Of a stretch of 64,000 nt of DNA, positions 24,401 through 36,400 are shown one piece after another. The position numbers and the translations under genes were made by a program. This stretch comes from Aurelia coerulea (lineage: Eukaryota; Cnidaria; Scyphozoa; Semaeostomeae; Ulmaridae): positions 12,259,501 through 12,323,500 of the forward strand of contig CM076959.1 in NCBI GenBank assembly GCA_039566865.1, written 5' to 3'. Every line of letters starts with the position of its first letter. Position 1 is the stretch's first letter. The notes beneath the pieces are model-generated. The model ran no database searches, was not told where the DNA came from, and was given only the letters and a program-made list of their open reading frames with translations.

Positions 24401-27400
24401 AGTACCCTGGACAGGTAAAAAATTTGCAGACGTGCAAGCAAGCATTCTTCGAGGTAATCTGTGTGCTCTACACAAATCATGCACATTCATTATCATTCCT
24501 GCACAGTTTGCAACGAAACTTCATTTGTAACAATACATATGACATAATCTTCACCCTTGCGTCTATCCTCAAAATACTGTCGCAGTTCACAGCGCAAATC
24601 TTCAGATAGCAATATCTCTTGTTGATACTAAAGAAAAGGTTGTGACATACCTAAAACTCTTCAAGGGAAATTTCTTTGAGTGCAAGCTGGATTTTGTGTC
24701 TCTTCTTGAAACTGAAACTGGAAAATGGTCAATTGACATCATTCGACTGCTTCCTTCAGCTGAAAAAAAAAGTTTGCAAAATTCAATACAGCATCACAAA
24801 AACAAGCATGTGTCATAATATATGCACTCTAAGCTGAACTAAATGCAATATATGCACTCTGTACTAATATGTAATCTTGATAAGCATACAGTAGGCCCCA
24901 AAACTTTAAAGAAGATGGGGTAAGTGACTTACAACTTTCTTTCCATTTACATTTGCGTATTTACATCAAGGACAAAATACATTCAATAGATAATCCTTAT
25001 TTTATTCTCTTGGGAGAGAGACAACGAAAATACGGCATGTACACCACATGTTGAGCCAGATTATTTCAAACGGTATCTATTTTTGCTAGAAAGTAATGTC
25101 TTGCGGTTTCAAATGAAGGTTCGAGTCCTAAGTGATACAACAGCTTTGTCAAGGAGATAAGCCACTGATTTAAGCCACTGGTGGTGAGGGATGAAAATTC
25201 ACTTTGGTAAGCACTTCTTGTCATTTGAGAGCATACTTCAATAGCAGTAAACTTGTAAACGCACACATTCCCGCAAACTTCAGAGCAATTTCAATACTTT
25301 ACAATATGGCTATATTAACTTGGTCCTTAACATAAAAGGATATAAGGAAATTTTCATTATCAATATGATTAAATCATTGACGACTTTTCAAAAATTTCCC
25401 CTTTTTGGTAATGCAGTATATATTTTGCCATAATTTTCACAATCAGTAATACAATTAAATTATTGGTGATTTTTCAAAAAAATCCCTCTATTTTTTGGTC
25501 ACTCAGCATATTTTATCTATAATTCATTAATGGTTATGCTTTTGATAATAAACCACTCTTGAGAATACCTGTGTTTGTTGCAAAGGTCAAGTTGGATTCT
25601 GTGGCTGCATCGTCTACTTTATCCATCAAGCTCATTTCCTATAAAGAGAAATTACAATGCTATTGAAATCCACAGGAAAAGAAAATATGGAACGAATTAC
25701 CCCTAAACGCTTGAAATTTGGCCTGACAGAAAATCTTCGGATGACATTATAAACAGTTTTTGCTCCAAACCTATTGATTGCAGACTACCTAACGATCTAT
25801 TGAATCCCAACCTTTTTTCTTGGCCGTCCTTTTTATTCCTCTTTCCTCTATTTTTTCCAACTGGTTTTGTTGTTTTTGTTTTCAGTAGTTATTATAACAA
25901 AATGAATAAAATTATTGTGTTGTTGGTAATACAGCATTTCATATATTCTTACTCCATTAACCATGTCGTTGAGGGCAAATGGCTCGAAATCTCATTATGA
26001 GTCATTTTCACTTGTCCTCTTCAGCACCTTTAGTTATATAGATGTTTTCATATGTAGTGAACGATGAGAAAGAAGAGAGACAACATCTTCAGAGAGCAGG
26101 CATCGACTTGATCTTTTGCGCGCATATATGTATATAATTCATGTTGTTGTTATTTAAGTGTAGTAAGTTAGTTGCTACTTTTCTTTATCTTTTTATGTTG
26201 TGTTATATTGTAGCCGTATAGTTTAAAAGCTATTGTGCTAAATGAATGAAAAAAAAAAAATTTTCTATTCAGTTATCTGCTAACTAGTTTCGGCCACCAG
26301 GCCATCTTCAGAGCAACTCGTATATGTATATGTATGTTTTCATATAAAGTGTACCGTTGAAGAGGGCCTAACCATCCGAAGAAAACAGGCATCAATTTGG
26401 TCTTTTGCGCTTTTTATTCTTTATTTCAGTGCTGACTAGTTTCGCCCACTGGGGCATCTCCAGAGCAATATGTATGTTTTCATATACATATACTTGTCAA
26501 AGTTCTTTCAAGCTAAGCTGAGAATATTCATGAAATTGAAATTGAAAGTAAAATTTATTCAGTTGCCTTAACATTTATTTTCCTTTGTATTGCATTTTTA
26601 GTCCAGCATTTCATTTACAGCTACGTCTACCCTATTCAAAAATTCAGAGACAGAAACTTTAAAATGATCTCTAATAGACTAATCTTGGCATAAGTCCAGA
26701 AGTCTCTCGTCTCCCGCTCCCCGAATTGATTGGTCACTGCAATGGAACTGTTGCCATAACAACCAGAACAACAATACCAACACCAAGTAAAAGCAGAAGG
26801 GACTTATGTAATAAATCTGAAACTAATCTTCCTAAAAAGGGCCGTGTCAATGTTTCCTGGAAGTTCTCAAAAATTGAACAACCTTTTCCTGGAGTTAACC
26901 TGAACCTCCTTGGAAAATATTGGAGCAACACTTTCTAGCGAACTAACGATCGAATATTCTGTGCATACTTTTCAAATGTCCCATTTTTTCGAACAATTGC
27001 TGAGATACAGGCCAATTTCGAGGAAAGCTTGAGAAAGTTCTTTCTCCCAAACACTGAAAAGCTGGTTGGAAATCACAGTATCCTTTGTTTTTAATTGATA
27101 AAAGAGGAACTTACGAATACAAATACCAAAATATAGGCTTAGCTATCTCTACCAGCTGAGCCAGAAAAAAGCCTCCCTTTTTGAAAATTCGTAGCAACAA
27201 GAGCACTGGATAGGTTTGAATGAAAAGAATCCTCGTTGATAGCCAAAAGGCCGACGAATTTTTTTTAATTCTTCGCGTTTTTATGAGCACCACAGTTACA
27301 GGTAAATTCGACTTTACAAACTTTCTTGACTGCAAAATGCCTGAAAAGGGCCTTAAAACACTTGATCAAATCGTAAGGCATCCACTCAAACACAAAAATA

Positions 27401-30400
27401 CACATAAGAGTATTTCATCTATCTCAAAAGCTAAAAGAAATAGATTTCTTAATCACATTGAAGTTTACTGACGAAGAGCTCCTTATCTAACGACTATCTA
27501 ATTTACTACCAGCTTTTTAACTCTCCATTGACATAACCAGTGAAAAATGGAAGAACAAAGGTCGAAATCTCATCAAACGATCAATTAGAACAATGTCGAA
27601 ACGAAGTGCTACCTCATATTGAAATATGGTTCCTTCTTTCTTGATTGCGAATTCCGTAGTGAGATGTTGCCAAAATCTATACATCAAAGGAAAGCAGAGG
27701 AGCAAGGCTTTCAGAAAATCACAGTCTCCTTCATGTCAGATCTTTCTTCCCAGAGAAAATCAACTTTTATGGCCGGTAGCCTTTTTATACACCCTATATG
27801 TATAAATTAATACCATCGTTATTATTGAAATACTTTCAAATAAGAAAAGGTAAGGTACCTCTATAAATGTAGTTGCAACTGGAAAGTCATCGACAATGTT
27901 CTCTTCTTCGTGCAATCGCTGATTCAAAATCTCATTTTTCATCTTTATGAGCTTTTTAGATTGATCCTTGAGCTATGGACAAGAAATAATGTAGCAAATA
28001 ATAGTGTCCTTGTTGGCCAGAGCTGCAAAAAGTGTCGGAACGACCTGGGAACTACAATCTTGGCCAAAATACTTGGGACAAATCATAAAATTGCACTACT
28101 TCGGTCTTTGATTACGTGCCCCCGGCTCCCCCCGTTTCAAAGTTGCTTGAATCAAACGCCATTCGACCTTCTCAACATTGAAGTAGGGGGAGGGGGGATT
28201 TGGACTCTAAACGTATGTTTTCTCCGCGATATTTTAGGAAACATCATGAAGACACTGAAATTTGCCTGTGTCCCAGCTCCTTTTGGCCAGGATTGTCTGA
28301 AAATGATTGCTAACAAATAACAACTCATATCTTGAGAAACGATAGAGATTTCTGTGTGAAATTTTAACACCGTCATCCCCAACACAAGAAGTGAGTTCTC
28401 AGCTATCTATGCCGAAATAGGCGTTGTTCGCTAAATTCGATGAGCACCTTCTTAAAAATGGGCGCGGCAAAACTGCTGCAATTTTCACTCAAATAAAGAT
28501 TCCCTTATAAAAAGTGACATACACTAGGATCCTGAGCTTCATTCCGCTATCGCAAGATTGTCTACTCCGCTGCTCTTTGAAAATGACTTATCATTGCAAG
28601 AAAGCTTTTGGGGTCATTGTTTTAGGTCCGGTTTCTTGTGAATTCTTCGGTTCTACCAACGGCGCTCCAAAGAAAAATGCCCCATAATTTTGGGATAAGT
28701 CACGCTTTTTTGGTAAATTCGTTTGATTCCACATTTGAAGTCATCCTATTCATGCAAAAAACCCAAGTAAAAATTGCCTGGAAGGTGGAAATCTCACGGC
28801 GCTCTAAATTAAAAAACTTTAAATAAACAATTCCGGATAAGTTTCTTTTAAAGTCCATTGAGAACCGTCAGAAATCATATTTCACGAACATATCGATGCA
28901 AATACTGACTATAGGCTAATAAAGCTCATTTGTCTCATTAGAATGAGACAAAATTTGTTAGAATAGGGCAAAAGTTGCCGACGTTATTAATGTTTAAAGT
29001 AGGGAGAGACGTTGACAAATTTGGATCCTTTCTCAATGTTCCAGATATCGAGAATCCGCCTGGTTGCCCGGCAACAGGTTTTGGGACATTCTATGTCAAG
29101 TGTAACCAAAAAAATCCAAACCTGAAATTTATGTCATGGATTTTGTTTGAAATCTGGTATTTTGTTCAGAGAACTGATCTATTTCTGGATTTCAAATTTT
29201 TTTTGGATTGGTCAAACAGTTTTGGAATTATGACCGGTCAAACTTTGGAAATTTGGCGTGACCAACCGTTACTCGCGTCACACCTAAAATTGATATCTTC
29301 CTTCATATTCAACCTATAAAGATAGGATTGGTGTCAAATAAAAGCTCTTGCCAAGCTAAAACTGTATTTGTAGAAAAATTGGTGCTAGCCTCTAAGGCTC
29401 CAGGGCTGAGATACAATGTTAGTTTTCAATGGCTGACCACGCCCAAATGGCAAGTTCAATTTTCATTAAAAAAAATTTCTAGAAGGTACAGTCATACTAA
29501 AGCGCCTCATAAAATTTAAAGATGGGGTGGGCATGGGTTCTATCACAATCAGTCTCAGAACACCCATGAGTCCTAATGAGATCTTATAGTTCATAAGCAT
29601 ATGCTACAATGGCATTGTTGTATTTGTTGTAAAAACGTGGCATGTTCATGTAAATTGATAGGGCTTCTGTTATAGAAGATTATTACATCAGTAGTCTTTC
29701 TGTAAGGCTATTTTTGGGTTGTATAAAGATCATGTTAAGCCTCATTCAACAACATCACAGGCCATTGTTGAAAGAAAATAGCTTTTTCCCATAACCAAAA
29801 ACATGGTTGAATTGAGACCTCATCCTAATTCAGGAAATGGCAACTTTGCATTGATGTCATGTTAGAGAAAGTTAGTCAACACATCCCAAATTATTTACTT
29901 TTCTATTCAAGAATTCCCAACTATTTCTAATTGTTTCCTGAAAATGGCTGTTTTAATCTTGTAATTGTCAAATAAGGAAACCCTCCTCAATAACACCTGT
30001 CTATTGCAAGGAAACAGTAGATCAATAAAAACCAATAAAGTCAGAAATGAGGCTTAGACATTTCAAACAGATCTCAGACTTTGGAGAAAGCAGTTACTAC
30101 GTTGTTGGAAAGGCAGTTTTCTTCTTTGCGAGATTTAAGATGGCAGAACAACTTTCAAAAGTGACAAGTCTACAGAACAACCGAAAATATTGCTGTGACC
30201 CATTCAAAGTGCATGCAACTAAGAGAAGAAAAGATTTGAGACTCATAACTGCAGAGCAAGCCAAGTGCAATCCATCTTTAGTTCAAGTTGGAATGAAAAT
30301 ATGCACTAACTGTAGAAAACAGCTACAAAGACCGCAATGTATGGTCGAAGAGCAACCACTCGAGAATCCGCACTCAGAAGAGGAAGATAACGTTGTTCCA

Positions 30401-33400
30401 CCTGAAATCGAATTTGAAAACTTAAATGAAACTTTAGGGCTAAAAGGGGAAAGCCCTTTGAGTCAACAAAAGGTGAAGTCAAGATCTCGCTACCTTCCTC
30501 AAAAAAAGAAGAGAGTGCAAGACGCCCTTGAAAGAAAGTTTGATGCTGCATGTAGCTCCTCTCCGTCATTGAGTATGGATGTTTCTTCAGATGAGGAAGA
30601 TGGAATGCCAGCAGAAATTGTGCAAAAGCTAATTGCAAAGTTCCACAGCACTGAGAGTAGAAGCGAAAAGATAACTGTTTTGACTATTTTTGCGCAAACA
30701 TGGAGTCGAAGGAAAATGATGTCCAAATTTGCCTGCTCTCAAAGAATGGCTACACAAGCAAAGCATTTATCATTCGAGAAAGGCATCCTTGCTACCCCAA
30801 ATCCAAAAACTGGAAAAAAGTTGCCTGAGAATGTTTCAGTGGCTGTAGAAAACTTCTATCGGCAAGATGATATCAGCAGAGTCATGCCTGGAAAAAAGGA
30901 TTGTCTAAGTATTTTTCGAGACGGCAAGAAGACGCAATTTCAAAAAAGACTAGTGTTAGGAAATCTTAAAGAAATTTATCAAACGTTCAAATCACAACAT
31001 CCATCCATGAAGATAAGCTTCTCAAAATTTGCAATGGTAAGACCAAAAGAATGTGTTTTAGCTGGAGCAAGTGGCACTCATTCTGTTTGCGTTTGTACTA
31101 TCCATAACAACGTAAAATTGATGATGAATGGATCCATGATGGCGTCTGTGACAGCTAGTGAAGAAGTTCCTGTCAGTCATTATGGACATGCATTGGCTAA
31201 GATGATGTGTAATCCCTCATTACCAAACTGTCATCTTGGCGAATGCCCATACTGCCCTGGTAAACAGCCTCTGGGAGAGATGCTTTTAAGGAACTATGAA
31301 GAGAATGATGTTGACGAAGTAGACTTCAAGCAATGGACATCTACCGATCGCTCAAAACTAGAGACTATGGTAGAGCCAATAGAAGATTTTGTGGAAGGTT
31401 TTCTTGAGAAACTTGAAAGACTTAAACGACATGATTTTATTGCAAAACAGCAATCCCAGTGTCTGTGCAAAAGAAAGGAAGGTCTAGTTGAAGGTGAATT
31501 TCTTGTGATAGGTGACTTTTCTGAAAATTTTTCATTTGTTGTCCAAGATGAGGCACAGTCTTTCCACTGGAATAACAGTATGGCAACATTGCACCCTTTT
31601 GTTTACTATTTCAAGGAGGATGGACAAGTCAAGCATGGCAACTTTGTACTGATATCAGATTGTCATACTCACGACACTGTTGCAGTCCACCTTTTTCAGA
31701 GAGAACTGATGAGACATCTTTCAGAAAAATTTCAGGTGTTGAAAGCAATAATCTACTTTTCTGATGGCTGTGCAGGCCAATACAAAAACCTTAAGAATTT
31801 TTGTAACCTGTGCATGCATGAACATGATTTTGGAGTGCCAGCTGAATGGCATTTCTTTGCAACAAGTCATGGCAAGGGGCCCTCTGATGGCATTGGAGGC
31901 ACTATCAAAAGAGAAGCAACCAAAGCAAGTCTTCAGCGACCTTACCATGATCAAATTTTGTCAGCCCTGAAGCTATTTCAGTTTGTTGATTCCCATCTTA
32001 AAGGCATCAATGCAACATTTCTTACTGCTGCCGACTGATATTCAGAAGAAGAAATTCTTCGTGAAAGATTTCAGTCTGCTAAAACAATTGCTGGAACACA
32101 AAAATTACATTGTTTCAAACCAATTTCAAAATACTCTCTTCTTGTCTCAGAATACAGTGAGAGTGAATTAATGAGGGAGGTTCAAATAGTCAAAGCAGGC
32201 CATGGTCACATTGAGCTCAGTAAGATTACTGGCTATGTTGCTGTAATTTATGACAGTGAGTGGTGGGTGGCATATGTTTCCAGTATTCAACCAGGAACCA
32301 ATGAAGTGACAATCAGCTTCCTGCATCCTCATGGCCCAAACCCATCATTTGTGTATCCAGAGCCTCCTGAAGAGCTTGTTGTTGATGCGTCAGACATACT
32401 TGTGCATCTTGATCCGGTCACTGTTACAGGTCGCACTTACACATTATCAAAAGAGGAATCACAAGCAGCAAGCATGTCGTTACATAACAGATTACAGATG
32501 GAATAATCTTCTGAAATAGAAATCCTTTGGAACTACTGTGAACATGACACTGTTTATCAAATTCAAAGAACCTTGCGGCAGCTTATACCAACTTTTAATC
32601 TTTCAAGATAATACAGACTCATTGGTATTCTGAGACTGATTGTGATAAAACCCATGCCCACCCCATCTTTAAATTTTATGAGGTGCTTTAATATGAATTT
32701 GCCTTCCTGAAAAAAAAATTTTCATGAAAATTGGCGTTGCCATTTGGGCGTGGTCAACCATTGAAAACCAACATTGTATCTCAGTCCTTGAGCCTTAGAG
32801 GCTAGCAATAATTTCACTGAAAATTCAGTTTTAGCTTGGCAAGAGCTTTCATTTGACACCAGTCCCAACTTTATAGATTGAATATGAAGGAAGATATCAA
32901 TTTTAGGTGTGGCGTGAGTAACGTCCGGTCGCGACAAATTTCAAAAGTTTGACCGGTCATAATTCTGAAACCGTTTAAGCTAGAAAGCTGAAATTTTCAG
33001 AAAAGATCTATCTTTGTACCAGAAAACTTTGTACAAAATTTGAGCAAAATCGAAGAGGTTAATATTTTTGAAGTGGTTACACTTGAAAAAGTTTTGGATT
33101 ACAATTCATCGGGCACAATAGACCATTCAATGCCGTCCAGGGCGAACGCAAGTTTGGTGGAGCGAATTTAATCTCATTGAAAATGAATGAATAGTTAGAG
33201 AATTGGCTAACGGTGCATTTGAAAATAAGACAATTGCACTCCGGATGCGCAGAATTTGCACTGATTCATAAAGAACTTTGTTTTCCAGTTCTCTTTGACA
33301 ACTGTGATGTTTTCAAACGAAAATCATTGGCAGGTTTCGTGCACAAGAGAAGTCTCGCTGAGCGTAATAGGAAAATTTTGTATAATTTGATGACGTCATA

Positions 33401-36400
33401 GTTCTGATGGATGAATCAGTAACAATGAAAACATTAACATCTGAAGTACTCTGGAGTTAAGCCCACAGTTAGTGACTATCCATTCATAGTAAAAGAGATT
33501 GTCTGATACAAGTAGATTTGGATTCATAGAAGCATATATGATTGGTAGTGATAGCAACTTTTCAGACAATCTTCGCCAAAATACTTGGGACAAAACATAA
33601 AATTGCACTACTTCGGTCTTTGATTACGTGCCCCCCGCTCTCCCCGTTTCAAAGTTGCTTGAATGAAACGCCATTCGACCTTCTCAACATTGAAGTAGGG
33701 GGGAGGGGGGATTTGGAGACTCTAAACGTATGTTTTCTCCGTGATATTTTAGGAAACATCATGAAGACACTGAAATTTGCCTGTGTCCCAGCTTCTTTTG
33801 GCCAGAATTGCAGGTTCACAGAAAACTTTCAGCCTTGGCAGAAAATTTCTCTGGAAAAGTTTGCTTAAACAAGAAGAAAGTGATTGCTTTTTACAATTTC
33901 TTTGAAAAAGAGAAAACTTACTTGATTTTTTGCACTATTGATCATAATCCCCAGTAAAAATGCAAGGCTATAGCAGGCCTTGCACATATCAGCATGGCAA
34001 GAATTCTCAAGAAGTCTTCAGAATTCTCAAGGATTTTCAAGAATTCTTCACATAAATGACGAAGTTCTTTAGAGGTACAATGAAAAACTACAATTTTCAA
34101 CCAAGAATTCTTCAGAAATCATAAATTTCTCAAGAATCCTTAACAATTCTTGGGGGAGAAACAGTGTAACTGTATGCAAGGTCTATACTGTAACTGAATA
34201 TCTGCAATATAAAATGAGTATCTAACTTGCGCCGAAAGAGAATTTCTCACTTCTGTAGGCATTTGACACCTTCTACAACTGTTCCAAGGACTTTGAAAAG
34301 CCCTTACGTTACAGTGTGCACCCTGCATAGGATTATATTTTTAACTTTACATTCAGAAAACTTTATCGCCTGAAATTCTTGTGCTGCTGCCATAACAATA
34401 CTTAACATACCTCTTCCACAGTACAGGTCTCAGTATAAATTAAGGTCTCTTTGCCAAAGAAGTTTAAAATTTTTCAGAATTCTTGTTTAATATGCTCACA
34501 ATTTCTTGGTCTTTCATAATGCGCAAGCAGATAGCATAAGAAACCACAAGAATTCCATGCTATCACAGGCAGCGAGTATTATTGTGCTGATTGAAATAAC
34601 AGAAGACTTGAAACTACCTCAACTTTTCGTTGTGTTTCCATTCCAAACTGCACATACATTCTGTTTTATTGGGGGTTGGGGGTGGACTGGCCTAGGCAGA
34701 CAGCAAATGATGGTTACAGCACAGTGCTAAAGCCAGTTAAGCTATCCTCAGTCGAGGCTCTCCTGCTGCCTTCGTAGACATTTAAAGGGGAGAGAGCCAC
34801 ATCAGAACGCCATCAGCAAAGGCCATGGAAATTGAATAAATTCGGAGATTTCCAGAACCTTAATGTTTTATCATCGGTACATAAAGTGCGCCTGACATTA
34901 TTGGCAGCCTCTTTGATTGACGTTGCCTTGCAGTTAAGCAGTAATACGAGTTGCAAATAAAGCACGCGCGACCTTTTCACCTGGTGAACATCCAAATTAA
35001 ATCAGATTTGCGTGAGTAAAATCGTGCTTTTAAACTATCCAATACCCGGCAGGCATGAACATATCTAAGACCAGAATAAGTTGTGTAAGTTGAAGTGTAA
35101 GCAAAACAATATGACTTACTTCTTGAACAGAAGCATCATAATCTGAGTCGATTTTCTGATATTTCATATCTTCAACTTTCAACAGCGGCTGTGACAGCGT
35201 TCTCCTATAAAAAAGGGAAGAAAACATTTCAAACTTACTATGATAACTGATGACTTAAAGGGGCTCCGTCGCCAAACTGTAAACAAATCTGAAAATACCG
35301 CGCGTGTCTATTGTTATCTATGTTTTCTGCAGTTTGTTTGGAGGCTTCATCCAAGCCACCAAATATGCTTGCGAAAAATCCACTTATATCCAAGCAATCG
35401 TAAAGTATTTGAATGTTTAGTTTTTTCATCTGTGAAGTACAAAACTTTATCTTCAACTTGATGATTTCATTTTTGAAAAAAAAAACAGGTAAACGTCTGT
35501 GTGATATTGCCCATCAAAAACTGCAAATCACCGCTTCGACTGAAATTTGGAGACGGATCCCCTTCAAAAGTCAACACAATACTCATTAAAGAGATAAATT
35601 TATTCTTTACTTGCGTAAGTAAAGAATTTCCTAGCAAATGTAGCCCAAATTGAAAAATGTCAAACAATAAAAACATTTGAATAGATGTATTGTATACCAT
35701 CTGAAAGTACGATCTGTCTTGTTTCCAAAGAATTCCATGTAATGAAACGAACATCTATCATTTAATTGACATTTAAGCATGTATGGCCTATTTCAAAAGA
35801 AGGAAGCGGTAAGAGGAAAAAATAAAGTTTGTTGACAATAAAAGATCTCAAAACACTTTTTACAAAAAGATATTCCATGCATAAACAACTTGAGCCAATT
35901 CCTTTTGAAATTGACGAGCACTGCATAAAAGTACTTCAACGACATGCATTTACTAAAACCGACAAATAAGCTCACACAAAGATGAAAGATGGGTTTACCG
36001 TAATGTGAATTTCCTAGTCTTTGCTGTATCTGGAATACGTTACACTTACTAAAGCGTTAATCAAATTATAAATGATTCAGTTAATGAAACGAAACTGCAT
36101 ATCATGCCATATAGAAAGGGTCAAGAAAAGCTATAATTTCGTATCCTAAATGTTTGTGTTGAGTAAAGACCTTTATCTTAGATGATGAATGCTCCTATGA
36201 ATCGAAAGAATATCGTCAGCTCAGAAGAAATTGATTCATATTTTCTTACCGTTTCGATACATCAATAACAACATCATCATTCGATTCGTTGCTCTGTACC
36301 TCAATCTCTTGCTTTGTTTCAGCTTCTTGAAATTTCACCATTGGTCGTTGCATTTGTGTTGTCGATTGATTTGAAGGCGAAGCTACAGCAAAAAATCGGT

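Noticed and set aside
32036..32038. TGA as selenocysteine in the transposase
   Set aside because: No selenoprotein relationship, and a nonsense mutation in a transposon is far more likely. No SECIS-like element was looked for computationally.
33899..33930. Host exon ending at a GTAAGT donor near 33923
   Set aside because: The only upstream acceptors give a stop codon in the phase required between exons 4 and 5, and exons 4 and 5 already join in phase 0.
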